Shown: in pieces, positions 18,629 to 27,224 of the stretch
How positions within the stretch are numbered: position 1 is the stretch's first letter
Layout of the letters: each line of letters opens with the position of its first letter
Assembly: GCF_016806835.2 (NCBI RefSeq)
Contig: NZ_CP086111.1
Span: 1,409,001-1,473,000 of the forward strand
DNA: 64,000 nt
Direction: 5' to 3'
From: Skermanella rosea
Lineage (GTDB): Bacteria; Pseudomonadota; Alphaproteobacteria; Azospirillales; Azospirillaceae
Position numbers and translations under genes: made by a program
The notes under the pieces: generated by a model
Databases searched by the model: none
What the model was told of the DNA's origin: nothing
Seen by the model: only the letters and a program-made list of their open reading frames with translations

Positions 18629-19969
18629 CTATTTCAGCTTCATCAGCTGTTCCAGCCAGTGGATGTCGTAGTCGCCGTTGATGAAGTTGGTCTCGGCGAT
18701 GATCCGGCGGTGCAGCGGCAGGCTGGTGTCGACGCCGCCGATCACGAACTCCTCCAGCGCGCGGCGCAGGCGCATCATGCATTCGTTGCGCGTGGTGCCG
18801 TGGACCACCAGCTTGGCGATCAGGCTGTCATAGTGCGGCGGCACGCGGTAGCCGTCGTAGAGCGCGCTGTCCACCCGCACGCCCAGCCCGCCCGGTGCAT
18901 GGTAGCCGTCGATCCTGCCAGGAGAGGGGACGAAGGTCTCCGGGTGCTCGGCGTTCACGCGGCACTCGATCGCGTGGCCGTGGAAGCGGATGTCGTCCTG
19001 GGTGTAGCCCAGCGGCGCGCCGGTCGCGATGCGGATCTGCTCGCGGACCAGGTCGATGCCGGTGATCATCTCGGTGATCGTGTGCTCGACCTGGAGGCGG
19101 GTGTTCATCTCGATGAAGTAGAATTCGCCATCCTCGAACAGGAACTCCATGGTGCCGACGCCGCGATATCCGAGCTGCGCGGTGGTGCGGGCGGCGAGGT
19201 CGCCGATGAAGGCCCGCTGGGTCGCGTTCAGCGCCGGCGAGGGCGCCTCTTCGATCACCTTCTGGTGCCGCCGCTGGACCGAGCAGTCACGCTCGCCGAA
19301 ATGGACGGCGTTGCCGTGCATGTCTCCCAGGAGCTGGATCTCGATATGGCGCGGCCGGGACAGGTACCGCTCCATGTAGACCTGGTCGTTGCCGAAGGCG
19401 GCGCGCGCCTCACCGCGGGCGAGCTGGTAGGCCTCCTTCAGCTGGTCGGCCGAATAGGCCACCTTCATGCCCTTGCCGCCGCCGCCGGCGGCCGCCTTGA
19501 TCAGCACCGGATAGCCGGTGCGCTCGGCGACCTCGACCGCCTCCTCCAGCGTGTCGACCGGGCCGGACGAGCCGGGCACCACCGGAAGCCCCAGCTCCAG
19601 CACCGTCTTCTTGGCGGTGACCTTGTCGCCCATGATGCGGATATGCTCGGGCGTCGGGCCGATGAAGGTGAAGCCGTGCTCCTCCACCATCTGGGCGAAC
19701 TGGGCGTTCTCCGACATGAAGCCGATGCCGGGATGGATGGCGTCGGCGCCGGTGATGGTCGCGGCGGTCAGGATCGCCGGGATGTTCAGGTAGCTTTCGC
19801 GGGCCGATGCCGGGCCGATGCAGACCGCCTCGTCGGCAAGCCGCACATGCATGGCGTCGGCGTCCGCCGTGGAATGGACGGCGACGGTCTGGATCCCCAT
19901 CTCGCGGCAGGCGCGGTGGATGCGGAGCGCGATTTCGCCTCGGTTGGCGATCAGAACCTTTTCGAACAA
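18629..19969 (-). CDS. accC: Acetyl-CoA carboxylase, biotin carboxylase subunit
   Basis: 446 residues, the standard AccC length. It starts at TTG (FEKVLIANRGEIALR), with AAGGGA 8 nt upstream, 12 bp after accB. The ATP-grasp signature AAAGGGGKGMKVAY and EMNTRLQVEHTITEMITG are intact. It carboxylates the biotin carried on AccB using ATP and bicarbonate, the first step of fatty acid synthesis. It is co-transcribed with accB and aroQ on the minus strand. A terminator region follows it. Confidence 0.97.
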   Translation of the reverse strand: MFEKVLIANRGEIALRIHRACREMGIQTVAVHSTADADAMHVRLADEAVCIGPASARESYLNIPAILTAATITGADAIHPGIGFMSENAQFAQMVEEHGFTFIGPTPEHIRIMGDKVTAKKTVLELGLPVVPGSSGPVDTLEEAVEVAERTGYPVLIKAAAGGGGKGMKVAYSADQLKEAYQLARGEARAAFGNDQVYMERYLSRPRHIEIQLLGDMHGNAVHFGERDCSVQRRHQKVIEEAPSPALNATQRAFIGDLAARTTAQLGYRGVGTMEFLFEDGEFYFIEMNTRLQVEHTITEMITGIDLVREQIRIATGAPLGYTQDDIRFHGHAIECRVNAEHPETFVPSPGRIDGYHAPGGLGVRVDSALYDGYRVPPHYDSLIAKLVVHGTTRNECMMRLRRALEEFVIGGVDTSLPLHRRIIAETNFINGDYDIHWLEQLMKLK

Positions 19970-19981
19970 CGGGATGATCCC

Positions 19982-20440
19982 TTATTCGATGATCAGGAGG
20001 ACTTCGCCGAACTCGACCGGCTGGGCATCCTCGACGAGAACCTGGGAAACCGTACCGGCCTTCGGGGCCTTGATCGGATTCATCACCTTCATCGCCTCGA
20101 TGATCAGCACGGTCTGGCCGGCCTTGACCGTGTCGCCGACACGCACGAACGGAGAGGCGCCCGGCTCCGGCGAGGTATAGGCGGTGCCGACCATCGGCGA
20201 GGTCAGCGCCCCGGGGTGGCTCGAGACGCCGAGGGCGGCCGGAGCCGATGTCGGGGCCGCGGCCGCCGCGGGGGCGGGAGCGGTGCCGGCCGGGGCATGG
20301 GAGAAGAACGCCGGCGTACCGCCCTTGGTGACCCGGATGCGCTTCTCGCCTTCGGCGAACTCGATCTCGGTCAGCCCCGTTTCGTCCAGCAGGCCCGCGA
20401 GCTTGCGGACCAGTTCACCATCGATGTCGAAAGTCGCCAT
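19982..20440 (-). CDS. accB: Acetyl-CoA carboxylase, biotin carboxyl carrier protein
   Basis: 152 residues from MATFDIDGEL. It has an N-terminal helical part, an Ala/Pro-rich linker (about 48-72) and a C-terminal biotinyl domain with EAMKVMN, whose Lys118 carries biotin. It shuttles carboxyl groups between AccC and the carboxyltransferase. The start lies one base after the aroQ stop, with its ribosome site GGGAAC inside the end of aroQ, so translation is probably coupled. Confidence 0.96.
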   Translation of the reverse strand: MATFDIDGELVRKLAGLLDETGLTEIEFAEGEKRIRVTKGGTPAFFSHAPAGTAPAPAAAAAPTSAPAALGVSSHPGALTSPMVGTAYTSPEPGASPFVRVGDTVKAGQTVLIIEAMKVMNPIKAPKAGTVSQVLVEDAQPVEFGEVLLIIE

Positions 20441-20441
20441 G

Positions 20442-20906
20442 TCAGTTCCCGTCATTCATGTCGGCATCGATCAGCCGCGCCAACGCGTCCAGCGCGAGGA
20501 GATAGCCATGCGCGCCGAAGCCGCAGATGACACCCTTCGCGACAGGCGACACATAGGAGTGGTGGCGGAAGGCCTCGCGCCGGAAAACATTGCTCAGATG
20601 CACCTCGACAACCGGAAGCTCGGTGACCGAGAGGGCGTCCATGATCGCGACCGAGGTGTGCGTGTAGGCCGCCGCGTTCAGGATGATGCCGTCATGCTCG
20701 CCGCGGGCCTGCTGGATCCAGGAGACCAACTCGCCTTCGAGGTTGGACTGCCGGAAATCGATCGCGATGTTCAGCGACTCGGCATGCTCCAGGCACAGCG
20801 CCTCGATGTCGTCGAGGGTCTCCGTCCCGTAGATGGCCGGCTCACGGACGCCGAGCATGTTCAGGTTTGGACCGTTGAGGATCAGGACTGAGGGCTCGAT
20901 CGCCAA
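20442..20906 (-). CDS. aroQ: Type II 3-dehydroquinate dehydratase
   Basis: 154 residues. Signature [17 protein letters not shown] includes the catalytic tyrosine region, with [12 protein letters not shown] and [17 protein letters not shown] also intact. It dehydrates 3-dehydroquinate in the shikimate pathway and forms a dodecamer in known members. It is the first gene of aroQ-accB-accC. In relatives a dsbA-like gene often lies just upstream; here about 4 kb of other genes intervene. Confidence 0.96.
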   Translation of the reverse strand: MAIEPSVLILNGPNLNMLGVREPAIYGTETLDDIEALCLEHAESLNIAIDFRQSNLEGELVSWIQQARGEHDGIILNAAAYTHTSVAIMDALSVTELPVVEVHLSNVFRREAFRHHSYVSPVAKGVICGFGAHGYLLALDALARLIDADMNDGN

Positions 20907-21120
20907 GGGAAGCGGCTTTCCGGCTGCGGTTGCGTTGGCGCGTTTATAGCACTTGTCGATCCTTCGGCAATGGCCGCGGGGCGCCGGCGGCCGGCCTGCG
21001 GCGAAATCACCACGATTTCGAAGTATCTCGGCCGACCTGTGGCGGAAAAGCCGCGACGGTGGCAGCGCGCCCGCATGCGCCGTTCAGCGCTCCGCATGCG
21101 GCGTCAACCGGGGCGTCTCC
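20907..21120. other. Intergenic region with a palindromic hairpin behind the MarR gene
   Basis: It contains an inverted repeat CCGCATGCG (21071-21079) and CGCATGCGG (21093-21101), 20-50 bp beyond the MarR stop, plausibly its terminator. The remainder should hold the aroQ promoter; no distinct box was recognised. Confidence 0.4.
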
Positions 21121-21684
21121 TTATTCCTCGTCCTGGGGGCCGTGAAGCTCCCGCGCCCGGGCATGGAGTCGGGCCAGCATGTCGTAGAGCTGCACGTTCT
21201 CCTCGGCCGTCAGCGACGCCAGCAGATGGGTCTGGAGGTTCGCGGCCAGGGGTACGATCTGGTCGTGGATGCCGCGTCCCTTGGCGGTCAGGGTGAGCAC
21301 CGACCGGCGCCGGTCCACCGAGTCGATCCCGCGGTCGACCAGCCCGCCGTCCACGGCGCGGGCGACTGCCCGGCTGACCTGCACCTTGTCCATCGCGGTG
21401 CGGTCGCAGACCGCGTTGGCCGACAGCGGACCGAACCGCGCCAGCACGGCCATGATCCGCCACTCCGCGACGGTCAGCCCGAACCGTTGCTCGTAAAGGC
21501 GGGCGAGCGCCCGGCTGACGGTGTTGGACAGCACCGACAGCCGATAGGGCAGGTAATCCTCCAGGATCAAGGCCGGAGCGGGGGGCAGGTCGCGGGTCAG
21601 GTCCTCGTCGGGCTGCCTGGTATCGGTTCTCTGGTCCAACCGGTTTGCGGTCGCGACTTCCATCTCGGCAGGGTGAGCGGTCAT
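21121..21684 (-). CDS. MarR-family transcriptional regulator
   Basis: 187 residues from the ATG at 21684, which has AAGGAA 6 nt upstream; a TTG at 21702 would add six residues. A MarR winged helix runs from about residue 40, with the recognition region LSANAVCDRTAMDKVQVSRAVARAVDGGLVDR (described by its ends) and the wing DRRRSVLTLT. The 35 N-terminal residues are poorly conserved in such proteins. It sits upstream of aroQ on the same strand and 250 bp downstream of hmp, with a terminator between. Target and ligand are unknown. Confidence 0.88.
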   Translation of the reverse strand: MTAHPAEMEVATANRLDQRTDTRQPDEDLTRDLPPAPALILEDYLPYRLSVLSNTVSRALARLYEQRFGLTVAEWRIMAVLARFGPLSANAVCDRTAMDKVQVSRAVARAVDGGLVDRGIDSVDRRRSVLTLTAKGRGIHDQIVPLAANLQTHLLASLTAEENVQLYDMLARLHARARELHGPQDEE

Positions 21685-21893
21685 GGGAAATTCCTTTGAC
21701 AAGGTTTCACCTGCTGCGGGTTTCTTTTGCGCTAAATCCCGGCATTCGACATCATGAACCCCTTGGAGGGGCTGGGTGCAAATGAAATCATTGGTCGTCG
21801 ATAAGATTGTGCCTCAAAGAGTCCGGAAAATGAACATAATTGGCAGGTACTGAGCCCTCTGGGCGTAATCTTGTTGCGAATCTCTCGCAGAAA

Positions 21894-21920
21894 GGCCGGT
21901 GCCGCGGGACGGCACCGGCC
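21894..21920 (-). terminator. Intrinsic terminator of hmp
   Basis: GGCCGGTGCC pairs with GGCACCGGCC around a 7 nt loop, 34 bp past the hmp stop, and is followed on the minus strand by TTTCTG. Confidence 0.65.
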
Positions 21921-21953
21921 ACAGGATCAGGCTACAGGATCAGGGTGTGGGGC

Positions 21954-23183
21954 TCAGGCGTAGAGTTCGTCCGCCGGACCGAAGAATTCGTAATGCAGGC
22001 GGTCCCGATCCACGCCGAGATCGGTCAGCGTCCGGGCCAGCAGCCTCATGAAGGGCTTGGGGCCGCAGAAATAGAAGTCGGCGTCCGTGTGCGGCACGGC
22101 CCGTCTCAGCCATTCCGGGGTGATCACGCCGGCATGGTCGAAGTCGCGGCCGGGCACGTCCTGCGGGCGGGGCTGCTCATAGAAGGTCACGGCCTTGACG
22201 CCGGGATGGGTGGCGGCGACCGTCCTGACATGGTCCTTCATGGCATGGTGGGCGCCTGATCGGGTTCCATGGACGAACAAGGTCGGTCGCCCGGCACCGG
22301 CGGCGACGATGCTGTCGAGCATGCTGACCATGGGGGTCAGGCCGACGCCGCCGCTCAGCAGGACCACCGGACGTTCCGCCACCGGGTCGTCCAGGAAGAA
22401 GTCGCCGGCCGGCGCCGCGACCTTCAGCACGGTGCCCGGAGCGCCGTGGTCGTGCAGGAACCCGGAAACGAGGCCCGGCCCGGCGGCGGGATTGCCGGCG
22501 GGCGCCGGTTCGCGCTTCACGCTGATGCGGTAGTGGTCCGCTCCCGGAGCGCAGGAGAGGCTGTAGTTCCGGACGACGGAGCCGTGGCCCGGCAGGTCGA
22601 AGCGGAAGGTCAGGTACTGGCCGGGCTTGAAATCCATCAGCGCGCCGCCGTCGGCGGGCCTGAGGTAGAACGACTTGATGATGTCGCTTTCGGCCGTGAC
22701 GCGGTCGATCACGAAATCGCGGTAGCCGGTCCAGCCGCCCGGCTGGGCCGCCTGTTCGCCGTAGATCACCTGTTCACGGCCGATCAGCACGTCGGCCAGG
22801 AACCCGTAGGCTTCCGCCCAGGCTTCCATGATCTCGTCGGTGGCGGCGGGGCCGAGCACGTCGCGGATCGCCTGGAGCAGCGCCGTCCCGACATGGGGAT
22901 AGTGCTCGGGAAGGATGCTCAGCGCCACGTGCTTCTGGGCGATGCGCTCCACCATGGGGCCAAGCACCTCAAGCCGGTCGATGTTCTCGGCATAGGCCAG
23001 GACGGCCAGTGCCAGCGACCTGGGCTGCGATCCGGTCTCGCCATGGTGGGACTGGTTGAAGAGATCCCGGATCTCCTCGTTCCGGAACAGGATCTGATAC
23101 ATCCTGCGGGTGATATCCAGCCCCTTGTCCTTGAGCGCCGGGACGGTCGCCTTGACCACCTGGACCGTTTTCGCTGACAGCAT
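21954..23183 (-). CDS. hmp: Flavohemoglobin (nitric oxide dioxygenase)
   Basis: 409 residues from MLSAKTVQ; GGAAGGGAAG precedes this ATG, and the longer frame adds 20 unlikely residues. The globin domain (about 1-138) has the distal tyrosine in RRMYQILF and proximal histidine in AQKHVALSI. The FAD domain has RNYSLS, and the NAD domain GGVGLTPMVSM. It oxidises NO to nitrate with NADH and O2 in the cytoplasm. A candidate NsrR operator lies 42-62 bp upstream, which fits NO induction. It has its own terminator and is probably a single-gene unit. Confidence 0.96.
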   Translation of the reverse strand: MLSAKTVQVVKATVPALKDKGLDITRRMYQILFRNEEIRDLFNQSHHGETGSQPRSLALAVLAYAENIDRLEVLGPMVERIAQKHVALSILPEHYPHVGTALLQAIRDVLGPAATDEIMEAWAEAYGFLADVLIGREQVIYGEQAAQPGGWTGYRDFVIDRVTAESDIIKSFYLRPADGGALMDFKPGQYLTFRFDLPGHGSVVRNYSLSCAPGADHYRISVKREPAPAGNPAAGPGLVSGFLHDHGAPGTVLKVAAPAGDFFLDDPVAERPVVLLSGGVGLTPMVSMLDSIVAAGAGRPTLFVHGTRSGAHHAMKDHVRTVAATHPGVKAVTFYEQPRPQDVPGRDFDHAGVITPEWLRRAVPHTDADFYFCGPKPFMRLLARTLTDLGVDRDRLHYEFFGPADELYA

Positions 23184-23224
23184 TGGTCTTCCCTTCCGGT
23201 TCGAATGCGCGACTGATCGATAAA

Positions 23225-23245
23225 ACATATATGTTGAATACATGT
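23225..23245 (-). promoter_or_regulatory. Candidate NsrR operator upstream of hmp
   Basis: ACATATATGTTGAATACATGT matches the NsrR inverted repeat (ANATGYATTTNAAATRCATNT) at all but three of the defined positions. The AT-rich site stands out from its GC-rich surroundings and lies about 42 bp before the hmp start, where binding would block transcription. The consensus comes from gammaproteobacteria. Confidence 0.55.
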
Positions 23246-23380
23246 TTATGTCGGCATCATTCGGTGCGGCGGATTGTCATCGCCCGAACGCGCGGGTAGC
23301 CGGAACCGTTCCACGGCCGTCCGGCATGGTACTTGTCCTATGAGAGAAAGTATTGGCCGTAGGCAGAAACACTCCCCTTT

Positions 23381-23480
23381 CGTCATGGCCGGACTTGATC
23401 CGGCCATCGTCTCGCAGGTCTCACCGGGGCTCCGTGGCCGGAGATGCCCGGATCAAGTCCACGGCTGTCCGGCAGGTTTT
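23381..23480. repeat. Intergenic palindromic repeat element
   Basis: Two inverted copies, GGACTTGATCC (23391-23401) and GGATCAAGTCC (23450-23460), sit in GGCCGGA-type arms. The form CGTCATGGCCGGACTTGATCC resembles palindromic intergenic repeats that are widespread in alphaproteobacterial chromosomes. It lies just behind the HAD gene and may act as its transcript end. Confidence 0.5.
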
Positions 23481-23493
23481 TTGCTGGTCGCGT

Positions 23494-24114
23494 TCAGAGC
23501 ATCCCGTAACAGGCCAGGTCCCTGCGCAGGGATTCGGCATCGGTGAAGCGGACCGCGTGCATGCCGACGTGCCGGGCGCCCTCGACGTTCTTTTCCACGT
23601 CGTCGATGAACAGCGTGTCACCCGCCGACAGGCCGTGGTCGTCCAGCAGGCGGCGGTAGATCGCGGGATCGGGCTTCAGCAGGCGCACCTCGCCCGAAAC
23701 GACGATGCCGTCGAAGGCGTTCAGCACGTCGAAGCGCCGGCGCGCCCGGTCCAGCTTGTCCACCGAGAAGTTGGTGATGCAGTACACCTTTTGTCCGCGC
23801 CGCTTCAGGTCCCACACGATGTCGGCGGTATCGGGGATGGGGCCCGGCACCATCTCGTCCCATTCCAGGTCGTAGGCCGCGATCAGCTCGGCCTTTTCGG
23901 GGTGGCGGGCGCTCAGTTCCTCGACCGCCTCCTTCCACGGCCGCCCGGCGTCCTGCTGAAGGTTCCAGTCGGGCGTACAGACGGTCGCGAGGAATTCCTC
24001 CATGGCGGCGGTATCTTCCGCGAACAGCTTGCGGTACAGGTATCGGGGGTTCCAGTCGATGAGAACACCGCCGATGTCGAACACGGCGATGCTGGGGTCG
24101 GCAGATCTCGGCAT
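23494..24114 (-). CDS. HAD-superfamily hydrolase (YihX-like)
   Basis: 206 residues from MPRSADPS; the longer frame upstream is not conserved. Motif I is FDIGGVLIDWNP, in which the second Asp of the usual DxD is Gly, as in the YihX-type sugar-phosphatase branch. Motif II is YCITNFS, motif III KPDP and motif IV FIDDVEKNVEGA. It probably dephosphorylates a small phosphorylated metabolite; substrate unknown. It diverges from maiA, with 127 bp between starts. Confidence 0.85.
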   Translation of the reverse strand: MPRSADPSIAVFDIGGVLIDWNPRYLYRKLFAEDTAAMEEFLATVCTPDWNLQQDAGRPWKEAVEELSARHPEKAELIAAYDLEWDEMVPGPIPDTADIVWDLKRRGQKVYCITNFSVDKLDRARRRFDVLNAFDGIVVSGEVRLLKPDPAIYRRLLDDHGLSAGDTLFIDDVEKNVEGARHVGMHAVRFTDAESLRRDLACYGML

Positions 24115-24241
24115 GGAGTCGGGCCTTGTGATATTGAAGGGTGCGACCGTGCGGCCAGATGCGGATGCTGGGTGACTCGGTATACTAACAGATGCGCGGA
24201 CGGGCGGCATCCCGCAACCGCGAAGGAGCGGAGTATCGTTA

Positions 24242-24880
24242 ATGAAGCTTTTTGGTTATTTCCGGTCGTCGGCGGCCTACCGGGTTCGAATCGCCCTTAA
24301 TCTGAAAGGGCTTGAGGTCGATCACCGGTTCGTCCACCTCCGAAAGGGGGAGCAGTCGGCGCCCGAATATGGCGCGCTGAACCCGCAGGGCATGGTTCCC
24401 TTGCTGATCGACGGCCCGCATGTCCTGACCCAGTCGCTCGCGATCATCGAGTACCTGGAAGAGACCAATCCCGAGCCGAGCCTGCTGCCCAAGCACCCGA
24501 TCGAACGGGCGCGCGTACGCGCCATCGCCCAGGCGATCGCGTGCGACATACACCCGCTGAACAACCTCCGCGTCCTGCGCTACCTGGTCGGGCCGATGAA
24601 GGCTTCCGACGAGGCGAAGAACGAGTGGTACCGGCACTGGGTCGTCGAGGGGCTGACGGCGCTGGAGCGGAGCCTGACTCCGGCCGCCGGGACCGGCACC
24701 TTCTGCCACGGCGACCAGCCGACCCTGGCCGACGTGTGCCTGGTGCCCCAGGTCTACAATGCCGAGCGTGCCGACATCGACCTGTCGCCTTTTCCGCGGA
24801 TCATGAAGATCGTGTCCGCCTGCCGGGAGCTTCGCGCGTTCCAGGACGCGGATCCGGCCAAGCAGGCCGACGCCGAGTGA
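24242..24880 (+). CDS. maiA: Maleylacetoacetate isomerase (zeta-class glutathione S-transferase)
   Basis: 212 residues. The N-terminal thioredoxin-like domain has the zeta signature SSAAYRVRIALNLKG (about 9-23) with the catalytic serines, and NPQGMVPLL for glutathione binding. The C-terminal helical domain has CDIHPLNNLRVL and GDQPTLADVCLVPQV. It isomerises maleylacetoacetate to fumarylacetoacetate in tyrosine/homogentisate breakdown. No other genes of that pathway are nearby. Confidence 0.92.
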   Translation: MKLFGYFRSSAAYRVRIALNLKGLEVDHRFVHLRKGEQSAPEYGALNPQGMVPLLIDGPHVLTQSLAIIEYLEETNPEPSLLPKHPIERARVRAIAQAIACDIHPLNNLRVLRYLVGPMKASDEAKNEWYRHWVVEGLTALERSLTPAAGTGTFCHGDQPTLADVCLVPQVYNAERADIDLSPFPRIMKIVSACRELRAFQDADPAKQADAE

Positions 24881-24958
24881 CCGCCGGCCACCGGCGCCGG
24901 GCCCGTCCAGGGTCCGGTGCCGGCGGCGACGCCTTTCCCGCCGGGCGGTCCGCGCCGG

Positions 24959-25726
24959 TCAGCCGGCGCGCCCGGCGGCGACCAGTTCCTTCAGGCGGTC
25001 GAGGCCGACGGCACCGGGGATGATCTGGTCGCCGACCACGAAAGCCGGGGTGCCGCGGATGTTCAGTTCGCTCGCGAGCCGCAGGTTCCGCTGGAGCGTC
25101 TCCTGGATCTCCGGCGAGTCCATGTCCTTCTTCAGCCGCTCCATGTCCAGCCCGACCGAATTGGCGATGCGGAAGATCTTGTCGTCGTCGAGCTGGCCGC
25201 GGTTCTCCATCAGCGCCGCATGGAGGGCCTCGTACTTGCCCTGGCGGTGGGCCGCCAGCGCCGCCCGCGCAGCGGTCAGCGACGCCGGGCCGAGGATCGG
25301 GAACTCCTTGTAGACCAGCCGAAGCTTGCCGTCGGATTCCAGCAGGCGGCGGACGTCGGCATGGACCGCCTTGCAGTAGCCGCACTGGTAATCGAAGAAC
25401 TCCACCAGCGTCACGTCGCCCTGCGGGTTGCCGGCGACCGGCGAGGCCGGGTTGCGGAACAGCTCCTCCTGGCGGCTGACCAGCGCGCCGCGCTGGGCCT
25501 CCACCTGAGCGGCCTCTTGCCGCTCCTGGAAGGCCGTCAGCGATTCGACCAGGACCTCGGGATGGGCGAGCAGGTAGTCGCGCACGATCTGCTCGATCGC
25601 CGCCTTGCCCGCGGGCGTATCGAGCGCGGGCTGCTGGGCCTGTGCGCCCGTCGGCGGCGCGAGGCCGACCAGGGCCGACAGGGCGGCTGCGGCGAACAGG
25701 CGGGGCAGGAATGCTGGGCGGTGCAT
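24959..25726 (-). CDS. DsbA-family thiol:disulfide oxidoreductase
   Basis: 255 residues from MHRPAFLPRL with a Sec signal peptide (cleavage after AQA, about residue 30). A helical N-terminal part (about 37-85) precedes the thioredoxin fold. The active site is CGYC (115-118) in FFDYQCGYCKAVH, and the cis-proline loop is RGTPAFVVGD. It belongs to the Com1/BdbD-like DsbA group and acts on disulfides in the periplasm. The preceding gene on the same strand is the M48 protease, 118 bp away. Confidence 0.9.
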   Translation of the reverse strand: MHRPAFLPRLFAAAALSALVGLAPPTGAQAQQPALDTPAGKAAIEQIVRDYLLAHPEVLVESLTAFQERQEAAQVEAQRGALVSRQEELFRNPASPVAGNPQGDVTLVEFFDYQCGYCKAVHADVRRLLESDGKLRLVYKEFPILGPASLTAARAALAAHRQGKYEALHAALMENRGQLDDDKIFRIANSVGLDMERLKKDMDSPEIQETLQRNLRLASELNIRGTPAFVVGDQIIPGAVGLDRLKELVAAGRAG

Positions 25727-25844
25727 CAGGTGTTCTCCGAATGGGGCTTGCCGCACGATGGCGAATCGGGAGCCCGGCGACAAGCCCTCTCACGGCCGGC
25801 TTCGCGGCCTGGGGCGGCCGGCTTAGTGGCCGGCGATGGATGGA

Positions 25845-27224
25845 TCAGCGTGTCGGCAGACGTTCGGTGGCGGTCCGGATATCCTGGGCGCGGATCCAGC
25901 CGGGCGACCCGGCGGGGAGCTGGTTCTCCGCCTTCTCGGCATGGAACCGCGCGACCGCCCGGTCGCCGCGCGCCATGGCCTCCTCGGCCAGGGCGTATGA
26001 CAGCATGCCCTGCTGGTTCTCGCGGCCATAGACGGTGGCGATCAGGCGCCAGGTGAAGGGGGTGCGCGGCTCCCTCGATGCCGCGGCCTTCAAGTGCTTC
26101 AATGCCTCGTCGAGCAGCGAATCGTCGTTGGTCTCTACCAGTGCGTGGGCCAGGGAACTGCGCAGCAGCGCCGAGTCCGGCAGCAGCTCGACCGCCTTCC
26201 GGTAGGGCGCGATCGATTCCGCCACCCGGCTGTTCTCCAGCAGCACCTGTCCCTTCAGTTCGTGGAAGAACGGGTTGTCGGGTTCCTCCTTGATGAGCTG
26301 GTCGATCAGGGGGAGCGCCTGCCTGATGTCGCCGCGCTGGTACAGCGCGATCGCCCGGCCGTAGCGGGGCGCCACCTCGGTGTCGGAGTCGCGGTAGCGG
26401 TGAAGGGCGATCTGGGGCTGGATGAAGCCCAGCAGCTTGGCCTTCATCCGGGCGTGCATCTCGACATACTCGGCCGGCGCCTTCCGGTCCGACACGCGGG
26501 AATGCTCGACATGGTAGCGGACGCTCTCGATCCGGTCCTGGGTCAGCGGGTGGGTGCGGACGAAGGCGTCCTGGCGGTCGGTCGGCCGCAGGTCCTGTCC
26601 GGCGAGCTTTTCCAGGAAGTTGAGCAGCCCGCGGGCGGAGACGCCCGCCTGGTCCATGTAGCCGAGCGCCGCCTGGTCCGCCGTGCTTTCCTGGGCCCTG
26701 CTGTAGGCCAGGTAGGAGCGCCGGGCCATCTCCTGCCCGCCGCCGAGGATGGCGGCGCCGGCGCCCGCCTCGCCGGTCGCCAGCGCTGCGCCGATGCCGA
26801 GCAGCGCCGACAGGATGGCCTGGGCCGAGGCCCCCTCCATCGCCTCCTGCGAGCGGATCAGGTGGCCGCCGGCGATATGGCCGATCTCGTGCGCGATCAC
26901 GCCGATCAGCTCGTCCGGGTTCTCGCTTTCCTGGAGCAGGCCGGTATGGATGAACAGATTCATGCCGCCCGCCACGAAGGCGTTCAGGGAGCTGTCCTTG
27001 ACCAGCGCTATCTCGACGCTGTCCCCGTTGATCCCGGAAGCTTCGAAGATTGGCCCCGCGTAAGTGCGGATGATATGTTCGATCTCGGCGTCGCGGATGA
27101 ACTGGAGGCGACGCTGCTGCGCTTCCGCCGGCGCGGCCGAAACCACCACCAATGCTAAGGCCGAAAGCGCCGCGGCGAGGATACGAATCTTGACCACCAG
27201 TTTCCGCGGTAAACGCAAAGTCAT
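25845..27224 (-). CDS. Periplasmic M48-family metalloprotease with C-terminal TPR region (BepA-like)
   Basis: 459 residues from MTLRLPRK. Signal peptide (about 9-35), then an M48 peptidase domain with the zinc motif HEIGH (112-116) and downstream ligand in ESTADQAALGYM (about 175). The C-terminal half (about 300-430) is helical with TPR-like spacing (NPFFHELKGQVLLENSRVAES, described by its ends). Relatives such as BepA act as protease and chaperone in outer membrane protein assembly. The start codon lies head-to-head with the proposed start of the gamma-glutamyltransferase-like gene. Confidence 0.9.
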   Translation of the reverse strand: MTLRLPRKLVVKIRILAAALSALALVVVSAAPAEAQQRRLQFIRDAEIEHIIRTYAGPIFEASGINGDSVEIALVKDSSLNAFVAGGMNLFIHTGLLQESENPDELIGVIAHEIGHIAGGHLIRSQEAMEGASAQAILSALLGIGAALATGEAGAGAAILGGGQEMARRSYLAYSRAQESTADQAALGYMDQAGVSARGLLNFLEKLAGQDLRPTDRQDAFVRTHPLTQDRIESVRYHVEHSRVSDRKAPAEYVEMHARMKAKLLGFIQPQIALHRYRDSDTEVAPRYGRAIALYQRGDIRQALPLIDQLIKEEPDNPFFHELKGQVLLENSRVAESIAPYRKAVELLPDSALLRSSLAHALVETNDDSLLDEALKHLKAAASREPRTPFTWRLIATVYGRENQQGMLSYALAEEAMARGDRAVARFHAEKAENQLPAGSPGWIRAQDIRTATERLPTR

